A DNA stretch of 44,580 nucleotides, taken from positions 1-44,580 of the forward strand of contig JACPFA010000046.1 of NCBI GenBank assembly GCA_016183235.1, read 5' to 3'. Position numbers and translations under genes: made by a program. The notes beneath the pieces are model-generated. The model was not told where the DNA came from, searched no databases, and saw only the letters and a program-made list of their open reading frames with translations. Origin of the DNA: Deltaproteobacteria bacterium (GTDB lineage: Bacteria > UBA10199 > DSSB01 > JACPFA01). Positions 1 through 6,012 of the stretch are shown one piece after another. Positions within the stretch are counted from its first letter, which is position 1. Each line of letters opens with the position of its first letter.

Positions 1-312
1 TGTCACTTGATTCGCTTCAAAGAAGTAGGCATCCCGAATAATATCAAGCAGAGACCTTGCATTTTGGAGTTTAAGGCGCTGGCCTTTCGCCAAGAATCCC
101 GCTTGGCGCAGGATGTTGGCAAACTTTGAAATGAAGCCGTAGCTTAGATCAGAAATTTTGGAAAATTCCTCAATGGTGGGGGTGGCTTCATGTTGGTTCA
201 AAAGCAAGACAACCATCCAAAGACGCTCAGGGGTTTTCAACTCCTGAGTAAATAAACCTGGGTTTAGAAAAAACTGACCGCCATTCTTCTTGTTTTTTTC
301 ACGATTAGCCAT
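1..312 (-). CDS. Winged-helix DNA-binding protein, 3'-truncated by window edge (AbiEi-antitoxin-like N-terminus)
   Basis: An open frame enters from the left edge on the minus strand, with its ATG at 310-312, giving the first 104 residues. The start is Lys/Asn-rich. Residues about 25-85 look like a winged helix: a helix after TPERLWMVVLLLNQ, a recognition-helix-like LSYGFISKFANILRQAGFL, then a wing. This is followed by LLDIIRDAYFF, a pattern I associate with regulators fused to an AbiEi-type antitoxin domain; that family call is inference from a fragment. The palindrome TTTTCACGATCGTGAAAA begins only two bases upstream of the start codon, and a second copy of the same arms lies about 120 bp further up, so autoregulation is likely. 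No Shine-Dalgarno sequence is visible, because the palindrome occupies its place. The remainder of the gene is outside the window. Confidence 0.6.
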   Translation of the reverse strand, partial: MANREKNKKNGGQFFLNPGLFTQELKTPERLWMVVLLLNQHEATPTIEEFSKISDLSYGFISKFANILRQAGFLAKGQRLKLQNARSLLDIIRDAYFFEANQVT

Positions 313-314
313 AA

Positions 315-332
315 TTTTCACGATCGTGAAAA
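315..332. promoter_or_regulatory. Perfect 18-bp palindromic operator upstream of the winged-helix gene
   Basis: TTTTCACGATCGTGAAAA is a perfect palindrome. It lies between a plausible promoter (minus strand, TTTACA at 355-360 and TAGGAT at 332-337) and the ATG at 312, the position expected for a repressor binding its own leader. Function is inferred. Confidence 0.55.
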
Positions 333-435
333 TCCTATAATTTGGTGAAATTTTTGTAAAGGTTTAAATAATTCAAATAGTTAAACTTGGGAATTCGGAC
401 TCTAAACAGAGTAATAAGTCCCTGTTATTCCTCTG

Positions 436-508
436 TTTCACTACCGTGAAATTGGGCCCTTTTCGTGAAAATGTTCACAATTAGGCTGATGTTCATGGGT
501 CGTGAACA
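436..508. promoter_or_regulatory. Cluster of further TTCAC/GTGAA inverted repeats
   Basis: TTTCACTACCGTGAAA at 436-451 has exactly the same 6-bp arms and 4-bp spacer as the operator at 316-331. It is followed by GTGAAAATGTTCAC (465-478, arms in the opposite order) and TGTTCA...TGAACA (490-508). The repeated arms suggest cooperative binding by one regulator, most simply the product of the adjacent minus-strand gene. Confidence 0.45.
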
Positions 509-532
509 TCGCCAGTTTTCACATAAAATCGC

Positions 533-587
533 ATGACGAAGGAACGTTAAATTCAATTGTTACAATGAGTTGCCTTTCCTCCGTCAT
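533..587. repeat. 55-bp imperfect palindrome, copy A
   Basis: Starts ATGACGAAGGAA and ends TTTCCTCCGTCAT, with an inner AATTCA/TGAGTT pairing. The reverse complement of this copy matches the copy at 42792-42846 over the full 55 bp with about six differences, all transitions. The two copies therefore lie in inverted orientation about 42 kb apart. Confidence 0.8.
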
Positions 588-602
588 ATAATTCCTTCTT
601 GC

Positions 603-661
603 AAAATAAAAAACTCGCTTCACTAACTCTAGGGCTTGCGCCCTGAGCGAGCAAAGCGAGT
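603..661 (-). terminator. Rho-independent terminator after the tRNA-Asn gene
   Basis: On the minus strand, ACTCGCTT pairs with AAGCGAGT (arms 654-661 and 613-620) around an inner AGGGC/GCCCT hairpin (631-644). A T-rich run (603-612) follows. It starts eight bases after the tRNA 3' end. Confidence 0.6.
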
Positions 662-706
662 CGAAGGGCTCCGGCTGCTGGATTCGAACCAGCGACCAAG
701 TGATTA

Positions 707-1247
707 CAGTTACCCCACAACTTTCGTTGCGGACTGGACTATCTCATCATCCTCTATAAAAATAGGATGGTGGGCGCTCGGGGGAAGATTATTCTTCTCG
801 TCACTTCCTAGTCTCTGCACCTTCCTCCCACCTTTAATATTGGGAGGCTTGGCTCAGGATTCCCTTATTCTTTGGCGAGAACGTAGGGTTCCCTGAATTC
901 ACCCACTTTTTCAACTGCAGTTACCTGCAGAAGCTGCTTACCAGCATGGATTTCACGGTGACAATTTGCACAGAGCATCACACATTTATCCAATTCTCTC
1001 TGAACTCTCTCCCAGCTTCTGGAATGCCCATACTGGGAAATAGCAAAGTCCTTTTCACTTGGATCTAAATGGTGAAACTCAAGGGCCTCTGGACACTTGT
1101 TGTATCCACAAGAACGACAACAGCCACCTTTATAATCAATCGCCATTTCACGGATTTTCTTTCTCCGCTTGGCAACCGCTCTAATCATGTACTGACGTCG
1201 GTCCTGGTAAGACCCTGTCTCCCGTTTAGCCACCATGCCTCCTATTT
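707..1247 (-). mobile_element. Group I intron (541 nt) in tRNA-Asn, encoding an HNH endonuclease
   Basis: The catalytic core is recognisable on the minus strand and resembles the cyanobacterial/chloroplast trnL(UAA) intron core. A P4-side element GGGAATCCTGAGCCAA is at 849-864, the GGTGCAGAGACTAGG element (P7 5' strand region) at 807-821, and the GAGATAGTCC element (P7 3' strand) at 736-745. The intron begins AAATAGGAGG and ends with G at 707. An HNH reading frame fills the 5' half, starting 12 nt inside the intron and ending next to the P4 element, so P1/P2 must overlap coding sequence. Boundaries are deduced from the tRNA fold and the U/G splice-site rule; I did not establish a convincing P1 pairing. 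Confidence 0.8.
865..1236 (-). CDS. HNH homing endonuclease within the group I intron
   Basis: A 123-residue HNH nuclease. An Arg/Lys-rich N-terminus (residues 4-30) precedes CCRSCGYNKC (39-48), the catalytic EFHHLDP (53-59) and the closing LCANCHREIH (88-97). The two Cys pairs should bind structural zinc and His55/56, Asn91 and His97 belong to the metal-binding beta-beta-alpha fold. The frame lies wholly inside the tRNA-Asn intron, so the expected role is cleavage of intronless tRNA-Asn alleles to drive intron homing. AGGAGG stands only one base before the ATG, an unusually short spacing, so initiation at a later codon is possible. The frame stops just before the intron's P4 element, leaving the catalytic core intact. 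Confidence 0.85.
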   Translation of the reverse strand: MVAKRETGSYQDRRQYMIRAVAKRRKKIREMAIDYKGGCCRSCGYNKCPEALEFHHLDPSEKDFAISQYGHSRSWERVQRELDKCVMLCANCHREIHAGKQLLQVTAVEKVGEFREPYVLAKE

Positions 1248-1436
1248 ACAGTCACCTACTCTACCGCTGAGCTAAGCCGGAGTGGTATAACTAAAACGTA
1301 AGTTTCAGGTTTATAGTATAGGGTTCCGAATAAAATCAATTAGAAATCGGCAAATAAAAAAGCCCTAGCCAGAAGGCATTTTCCCTTTTATAATGCGGAA
1401 AGAGTCTATTTAGGGGTACTTCAGTAGGGGAAATCC

Positions 1437-1520
1437 ATGCAAATGATTAAATCAAACGCTCCGCGGTTAATTGCGTTTCTATTAATCTCTACCGCTATTG
1501 CACTTAATTTTTTACTGTAG
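1437..1520 (+). CDS. Possible 27-residue hydrophobic small protein
   Basis: ATG at 1437 opens 27 codons: MQMIKSNAPRLIAFLLISTA then IALNFLL. A short positively charged start is followed by one hydrophobic stretch that could span the membrane. AGGGGAAATCC precedes the ATG and TATAAT stands at 1389-1394 without a good -35 box. The 3' end overlaps the last codons of the convergent thrH gene. It resembles a small membrane protein or leader, but such a frame can also arise by chance. Confidence 0.3.
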   Translation: MQMIKSNAPRLIAFLLISTAIALNFLL

Positions 1521-2120
1521 TTGCGACTTGGCCTGATTAAACTGGCTAATCAATTCAGCGTAAGTCGTGGTAACGGGAAATTGTGGAAATTCGGCAATCA
1601 CATTAGGGGGGGGGCGGAACAAAATGCCCCGATGTGCCTCCAACAACATTGCCGTATCGTTGTAAGAATCACCTGCTGCAATCACTTTAAAATTAAGCGC
1701 CTTTAAGGCCCGCACCGAGGCGCGTTTTTGATCGGGCATCCGAAGTTTGTAGTTAGCGATCTCGCCTTTCGCATTAATTTCTAATTGGTGACAAAACAAA
1801 CAGGGGTAATCGAGTTGCTTCATCAACGGGGCAGCAAATTCATAAAAAGTGTCTGACAAAATAATGACTTGAAATTCACTTTTCAACCATTGTAAAAAAT
1901 CTTTGGCGCCCTCTAATGGCTGCATGGTGGCAATCACCTGTTGGATATCTTTTAATTTTAAATTATTTTCTTTTAAAATCTTGAGCCGTTTTTTCATCAA
2001 AACATCGTAGTCGGGGATGTCTCGGGTGGTTAAAGCAAGCTCTTGAATACCCGTTTTTTTAGAAACGTTGATCCATATTTCTGGAGTCAAAACCCCTTCT
2101 AAATCTAAGCACGCCAGCAT
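1512..2120 (-). CDS. thrH: ThrH-type phosphoserine/homoserine phosphotransferase (HAD superfamily)
   Basis: A 202-residue HAD phosphatase close to Pseudomonas ThrH in length and in its opening LACLDLEGVLTPEIWI. HAD motif I is DLEGV with Asp6 as nucleophile (normal DxDG reads DLEG in ThrH), motif II is the SDTF segment and motif III the GDSYNDTAML segment near residue 150. ThrH dephosphorylates phosphoserine and can transfer the phosphate to homoserine, linking serine and threonine synthesis; this is family knowledge. The ATG overlaps the TGA of the upstream gene (TGATG), so the two are translationally coupled although their functions look unrelated. A TTG one codon upstream is an alternative start. 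Confidence 0.88.
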   Translation of the reverse strand: MLACLDLEGVLTPEIWINVSKKTGIQELALTTRDIPDYDVLMKKRLKILKENNLKLKDIQQVIATMQPLEGAKDFLQWLKSEFQVIILSDTFYEFAAPLMKQLDYPCLFCHQLEINAKGEIANYKLRMPDQKRASVRALKALNFKVIAAGDSYNDTAMLLEAHRGILFRPPPNVIAEFPQFPVTTTYAELISQFNQAKSQLQ

Positions 2121-3481
2121 CAAGGCAACCCCTTATTTAAGCTACAACCACCACCCGGAGAACCACCACCTTGAATGGCCGTATTAACATCGCCAACCGG
2201 AGCCGTTGGGGTAGGGCTTGGTGATGACGGAGCGGTGACCGCCGGGTCGATCAAACACGCCGTCGAACAACCGTCTTGATTAGAGCCATTACCGTCATCA
2301 CATTGCTCATTCATATCAACCACCCCATCACCACAAATTTCAAACTTAGAACAATCGGCCACACAGCCATCGCCACTGACGGTATTGCCATCGTCACAGG
2401 CCTCATCGATTGCCGTATCAACGTAACCATTGCCACAAGTTTCATCAGAAAGACAATCCCCCGAACACCCATCGGCAAAGGCCGTATTGCCATCGTCACA
2501 CACTTCTGCAAAATTCACGATGGCATTGCCACAAACTTTAATTCTTTGTTGATAAAAATCAGCGCACAACATCGCTAGCCCTTGGATGTTATTAAAGCTG
2601 TCGGCCAGGCTATTCCCCGTGCTGGCTAAAACACAAAATGCCACTGTGCTGCCTTTGTTGGGGGCAAGGGTGCCCAAATTGGTAGAGAGCGTTACCTCAA
2701 AATCATCGACTTGCGTGGCTTGTGTAAGATCACCGATTTGATTCGTATCACCATTAAAATACTCTACCCGCGTAGCATCGGTGCCTTGCGCGATCATCGT
2801 AGGGATACCTTGAGCATCAACTAAATTAATTCTAAAATTGTCGAACAACCCTGCGGCTAGCGCAACCCCCACGGCTGTAAAATTTTGATCGCGAGGTGGG
2901 GCATCTTGCACATAAACCAGCTTGGTCGTGTTATCAAAGCCGGCTTGTTCATCAATCGACTTTTCATCTACATCAAAATCATTGGCCAAGGCCAATTTAA
3001 CCGAGGTGTTAAAATTATTTTGATTGGTAATACGATATTCTAAAATAATAAAATCGTCGCCAGGTGAATCGCTTGAATAGGAATATTGCTGCACCAAAAT
3101 GTTTTGATTGTTAGGGTGATAGCTTACCGGAGTGAGTGGGCTAATCGAACTTGCCCCCAAGTAATCAATCCCCGAATGCCCTAGCGGTGAACTGTCAAAC
3201 AAATCGATCCCCGAACCATTAACGAAATCATCATCTCCCACCCCATCATCCACTCCTACTCCATCAAACAATAATAAGGTGCCACGGGCCGATTGATTCA
3301 CCCCATTAAAATTTAAATAATAACTTAAACCAACGCCACCATGGCTGCCCCCATCATCATCCACAAATAACCATTGGCCGGTTTCACTGCCAAAGGGTTG
3401 AAATATCCCTTCGGCATGTAAAAAGCCGTTAAGCAAAATAAAAAATAATATGGGGAAAATAAGAAAAGATTTTTTTACCAT
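2120..3481 (-). CDS. Exported protein with three Myxococcus-type Cys-rich (DUF4215-like) repeats
   Basis: A 453-residue secreted or surface protein. The start is taken at the ATG at 3481, because the open frame upstream is only repeat DNA (3499-3639) and [17 protein letters not shown] followed by HAEG is a clear signal peptide. Residues about 25-310 form an Asp/Gly/Asn-rich, probably beta-rich domain I do not recognise. Residues about 317-410 contain three repeats of the form CGN/D...E-CDDGN...DGCS..C, the Myxococcus cysteine-rich repeat. A Pro/Ser/Thr-rich linker (415-430) leads to a C-terminal [11 protein letters not shown]. That ending resembles the Cys motif of C-terminal sorting signals (compare GRSCSL in the next gene), but no membrane helix or basic tail follows: the frame ends within thrH's start. 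Confidence 0.8.
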   Translation of the reverse strand: MVKKSFLIFPILFFILLNGFLHAEGIFQPFGSETGQWLFVDDDGGSHGGVGLSYYLNFNGVNQSARGTLLLFDGVGVDDGVGDDDFVNGSGIDLFDSSPLGHSGIDYLGASSISPLTPVSYHPNNQNILVQQYSYSSDSPGDDFIILEYRITNQNNFNTSVKLALANDFDVDEKSIDEQAGFDNTTKLVYVQDAPPRDQNFTAVGVALAAGLFDNFRINLVDAQGIPTMIAQGTDATRVEYFNGDTNQIGDLTQATQVDDFEVTLSTNLGTLAPNKGSTVAFCVLASTGNSLADSFNNIQGLAMLCADFYQQRIKVCGNAIVNFAEVCDDGNTAFADGCSGDCLSDETCGNGYVDTAIDEACDDGNTVSGDGCVADCSKFEICGDGVVDMNEQCDDGNGSNQDGCSTACLIDPAVTAPSSPSPTPTAPVGDVNTAIQGGGSPGGGCSLNKGLP

Positions 3482-3498
3482 GGCACCCTCGTTATGAC

Positions 3499-3639
3499 AG
3501 ACTTCTTGCAAAACCGTCATGAGCGGTTCAAGGGCAAGGCGCGGGGGTCCCAAAAAACCGGAGCGTATATTTATACGTGAGGATTTTTTGGGTACGCAAC
3601 GCAGCCATTGAATCGCGCAATAGGTTTTGCAAGAAGTCT
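3499..3639. repeat. 141-bp imperfect palindrome with 17-bp terminal arms
   Basis: AGACTTCTTGCAAAACC at 3499-3515 is the exact reverse complement of 3623-3639. A central short inverted repeat, CGTATATTTATACG, is flanked by a CAAGGC segment and a GAGGATTTTTTGGG segment. It is clearly related to the palindrome at 14031-14173 and has the layout of those at 30315-30437 and 30802-30979. It lies directly upstream of the DUF4215-type gene. Confidence 0.85.
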
Positions 3640-3681
3640 AATTACTTTTTTATAAAGAGGGTGATAGGTTTAGTCAAGAAA

Positions 3682-4122
3682 CTAACGCCGCTTCCTAAAG
3701 GAAATTAGCCCTAAGATGCTGAATCCTAGTAAAGAGGCATAACCCAAAACAGAACCTAGGGGCAAAACCAACGCGGTTGACAAACTGCAAGAGCGGCCTT
3801 CAATGACTAAGGGGATAGAACTGGTCGCACTCGTTGCTGTTTGAGGTGGCGTAGGTTCGGCTGGAGTTGTTGGAGTTGGTGCGGGTGGTGTAGGGGTTAC
3901 AGCCGGTGGTGTTGTTGGAGTAGGCGTGGGTGTAGTTGTAATCGTACCCGTCGGAGTCGGAGTTGGTATTGGAGTAGGCGTATAAGTCGGTGGATAAGAT
4001 GGCGAAGGGCTCGCGCAAGCCGAAGTACAAAGGCTTTGAGCCTTGGCCGGCAAGGCGATCAATAAACCGCTAACAAAAGCCCCTACGATTAGCATGCTTC
4101 CCAAAATCTTCATTCTCTTCAT
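3682..4122 (-). CDS. Exported Thr/Pro-rich protein with C-terminal membrane anchor
   Basis: A 146-residue protein. An N-terminal signal peptide (MKRMKILGSMLIVGAFVSGL to about AKA) is followed by a low-complexity Pro/Thr/Ser segment (residues about 35-95) of TPTP repeats, likely extended and wall-spanning. The C-terminus is tripartite: GRSCSL, a hydrophobic helix of about 20 residues, then RKRR. That order (short motif with Cys, membrane helix, basic tail) is the layout of MYXO-CTERM-like sorting signals. AAAGG lies eight bases before the ATG at 4122; Met4 is a possible alternative start. No enzymatic domain is visible. It is transcribed toward the DUF4215-type gene but separated from it by the long palindrome. 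Confidence 0.7.
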   Translation of the reverse strand: MKRMKILGSMLIVGAFVSGLLIALPAKAQSLCTSACASPSPSYPPTYTPTPIPTPTPTGTITTTPTPTPTTPPAVTPTPPAPTPTTPAEPTPPQTATSATSSIPLVIEGRSCSLSTALVLPLGSVLGYASLLGFSILGLISFRKRR

Positions 4123-4204
4123 AATCCAACCTTTCTTATTGATTCCTGTCCTTCTGGCGTAATAGCCCTAGTCACCCATATCATAAAAACGCAATAGGTT
4201 TCTC

Positions 4205-5242
4205 ATGAACTTTTGGCAAAAACTCCCCCAACCCATCCTAGGCCTTGCCCCCATGGATGGCGTCACCGACGCGGCCTTCCGCTACATCACGGCAAAATAC
4301 GGCAAACCCGACGTTATTTTTACGGAATTTGTCAGTATTGATGGTCTCGCCCATAGTGTCCCTCGTTTATTGCGCGATTTTCTTTATTCTGAAATCGAGC
4401 GGCCTATTGTGGCTCAAATCTATGGCAACGACCCTAAAATTTTTTATGAAATCGCGATCATGGTTTGCGAATTGGGTTTTGATGGCTTGGATATTAACAT
4501 GGGGTGCCCAGCTAAATCAGTGGCTGCACGTGGTTGCGGGGCAGGCCTGATTCGCACCCCTGAGCTCGCTAAAACTATCATCCGAACCTGTAAGCAGGGA
4601 ATCACCGATTGGGTTAACGGAAAAAGTTTGCGAACTTTAAGTTTTAAACCCAAGATGCTCGCCGCTTTAGACGAAATGAAATCTGGGCACCCTTTGCCAA
4701 CTACCCGCAAAGCTATTCCTGTTTCTTTAAAAACTCGCATTGGTTACGATAAAGTGATTATCACCGATTGGGTGCAGCATTTGTTAGAGGCAGAACCAGT
4801 CGCCATCTCCATTCATGGTCGCACCCTCAAACAAATGTACCAAGGCCAAGCCGATTGGGAAGCCATTGCTCAAGCCGCCGAGATTATCAAAAAAACCTCA
4901 ACGCTTGCACTGGGTAACGGCGATATCCAAACCCTAGATGAAGCCAAAAAACGCATCCTTGAAACCGGGGTGCATGGTGTATTGCTAGGGCGCTCGGTCA
5001 TGGGCAACCCATGGATCTTTAACCGATCTAATCCAGAGCCAAACCCCCAAGCTATCTTTGAAGTTTTGTTAGACCATGCAAAATACTACGAACAAGTCAG
5101 AGGCAAAGATCGCTTTTTTGAAATGCGTAAACATATGGGATGGTATGCGAGAGGCTTTCCCTTTGCCAAAGAACTCCGCAGTCAATTATTCACCAGCAAC
5201 ACCTCCCAAGAGGTTGAGCAAATCGTGGCTAGCTTTTTATGA
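4205..5242 (+). CDS. tRNA-dihydrouridine synthase family protein
   Basis: 345 residues with the Dus signature throughout. The FMN-binding start is GLAPMDGVTDAAFR (residues 13-26), followed by FTEFVS. The catalytic-loop segment is DINMGCPAKSVAARGCGAGL with the expected active-site Cys in GCP. The substrate/FMN region reads SLKTRIGYD and then HGRTLKQMYQGQADW, and GVLLGRSVMGNPW is the phosphate-binding end. Dus enzymes reduce uridines in the tRNA D-loop using FMN and NADPH. An insertion of about 25 residues (roughly 143-167, before the SLKTR motif) is unusual, so I do not assign DusA, B or C. It overlaps maf by ATGA, so the two are probably co-transcribed. Confidence 0.9.
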   Translation: MNFWQKLPQPILGLAPMDGVTDAAFRYITAKYGKPDVIFTEFVSIDGLAHSVPRLLRDFLYSEIERPIVAQIYGNDPKIFYEIAIMVCELGFDGLDINMGCPAKSVAARGCGAGLIRTPELAKTIIRTCKQGITDWVNGKSLRTLSFKPKMLAALDEMKSGHPLPTTRKAIPVSLKTRIGYDKVIITDWVQHLLEAEPVAISIHGRTLKQMYQGQADWEAIAQAAEIIKKTSTLALGNGDIQTLDEAKKRILETGVHGVLLGRSVMGNPWIFNRSNPEPNPQAIFEVLLDHAKYYEQVRGKDRFFEMRKHMGWYARGFPFAKELRSQLFTSNTSQEVEQIVASFL

Positions 5243-5850
5243 GAATCGTTTTAGCTTCTACCTCAGAAACGCGTCAAAAAATTCTTTCGTTACTCAATGT
5301 TCATTTTACAATAGCCGCACCCTTATTTGAAGAAGATAGCGAAAGCCACCTCTCGCCGCCTGAAGAAGCAAGTTTGTTTGCAAAACAAAAGGCCTTATCG
5401 CTGGCTGATCAATTTAAAAATGCCCTTATCTTAGCTTGCGATACTTTAGTTGATCTCAATCATCATAAGATTGGCAAACCCACTGACTTCAACCACGCTC
5501 GTGAAATACTAAAATCTCTGGCCGGGCAAACGCTACTCATTCACACCGGGCTTTATATTTTAGACACCAAAATAAACGAGGGCCTGGCTCATTTACAAAC
5601 CACTCAAGTGACGATGAAAAATTATGATGATGCTACGTTAGAAGAATATCTGCAAAAGACCAACCCACTTGATAAAGCCGGCGCCTGCACTTTAGAAGGC
5701 CCAGGCGAAATGCTCATCGCCTCGGTGAAAGGCGACTTTTTATCGGCCATGGGCCTACCCCTGCAAAAGGTCGCTGAAATTCTAAAGCAAAAAAAGATCT
5801 CTTTTAATGCAGGGTTCCTTAACCACTACCCAACCTTGCATAACTTTTAA
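5239..5850 (+). CDS. maf: Maf family nucleoside triphosphate pyrophosphatase
   Basis: 203 residues. The Maf fingerprint is present: LASTSETRQKIL at residues 5-16 (substrate loop), FAKQKA near residue 47, the acidic ACDTLV near residue 70, DKAGACTLEGPGEMLI near 145-160 and SAMGLPLQKV near 174. Maf proteins hydrolyse non-canonical or modified nucleotides (m7GTP, dTTP/UTP or pseudo-UTP depending on subgroup) to monophosphates. The subgroup cannot be fixed by eye. The start codon overlaps the dus stop (ATGA). The last 15 or so residues extend beyond the usual C-terminus, and a terminator-like hairpin follows directly. Confidence 0.88.
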   Translation: MRIVLASTSETRQKILSLLNVHFTIAAPLFEEDSESHLSPPEEASLFAKQKALSLADQFKNALILACDTLVDLNHHKIGKPTDFNHAREILKSLAGQTLLIHTGLYILDTKINEGLAHLQTTQVTMKNYDDATLEEYLQKTNPLDKAGACTLEGPGEMLIASVKGDFLSAMGLPLQKVAEILKQKKISFNAGFLNHYPTLHNF

Positions 5851-5851
5851 A

Positions 5852-5888
5852 CCCTCTCAAATTGAGGAGAGGGGGTATTTTTTACCCT
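5852..5888 (+). terminator. Terminator after dus-maf
   Basis: CCCTCTC (5852-5858) pairs with GAGAGGG (5867-5873) across an 8-base loop and is followed shortly by TATTTTTT. It stands two bases after the maf stop codon. Confidence 0.55.
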
Positions 5889-6012
5889 CTTTTGCCGAGC
5901 AAACATTTGGCCCGCAAAAAATTTTCTTAAGAAAGCCCGCTTATTCCCTAGGCTTATAGGTTTAGAAGTTAATCTAAAATCCAGGCATGTTTATTGCAGC
6001 CCCCTATTGTTG

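Larger units (their letters stand above)
669..1281 (-). tRNA. tRNA-Asn(GUU) split by a group I intron
   Basis: The 5' exon is 1248-1281 and the 3' exon 669-706. Together they make a cloverleaf: acceptor TCCGGCT/AGCCGGA, D arm GCTCAGCGGTAGAGT, anticodon stem GGTGA/TCACT, T arm CTGGTTCGAATCCAG and discriminator G, with CCA not encoded. The exons can be joined several ways. Only joining after ...GACTGT and before TAATCAC gives a seven-base anticodon loop CTGTTAA (anticodon GUU) while also satisfying the group I rule of U before the 5' splice site and G at the intron end. The short variable loop excludes the tRNA-Tyr(GUA) reading that an alternative join would give. The TCC...GGAG acceptor also fits bacterial tRNA-Asn. 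The intron lies between anticodon positions 35 and 36. Confidence 0.85.

Noticed and set aside
669-1281. Reading the split tRNA as tRNA-Tyr(GUA) or tRNA-Thr(UGU)
   Set aside because: Joining to give loop CTGTAAA (GUA) breaks the U-before-intron rule and bacterial tRNA-Tyr has a long variable arm, absent here. UGU needs a TTGTAA loop that no splice choice produces.
3481-3553. N-terminal extension of the DUF4215-type protein to 3553
   Set aside because: These codons lie partly in the long palindrome, and the signal peptide starts at the ATG at 3481.
3800-4065. Tyr/Thr- and Trp/Arg-rich frames overlapping the Thr/Pro-rich gene
   Set aside because: They are alternative-frame translations of the low-complexity TPTP coding repeat and have no signals of their own.
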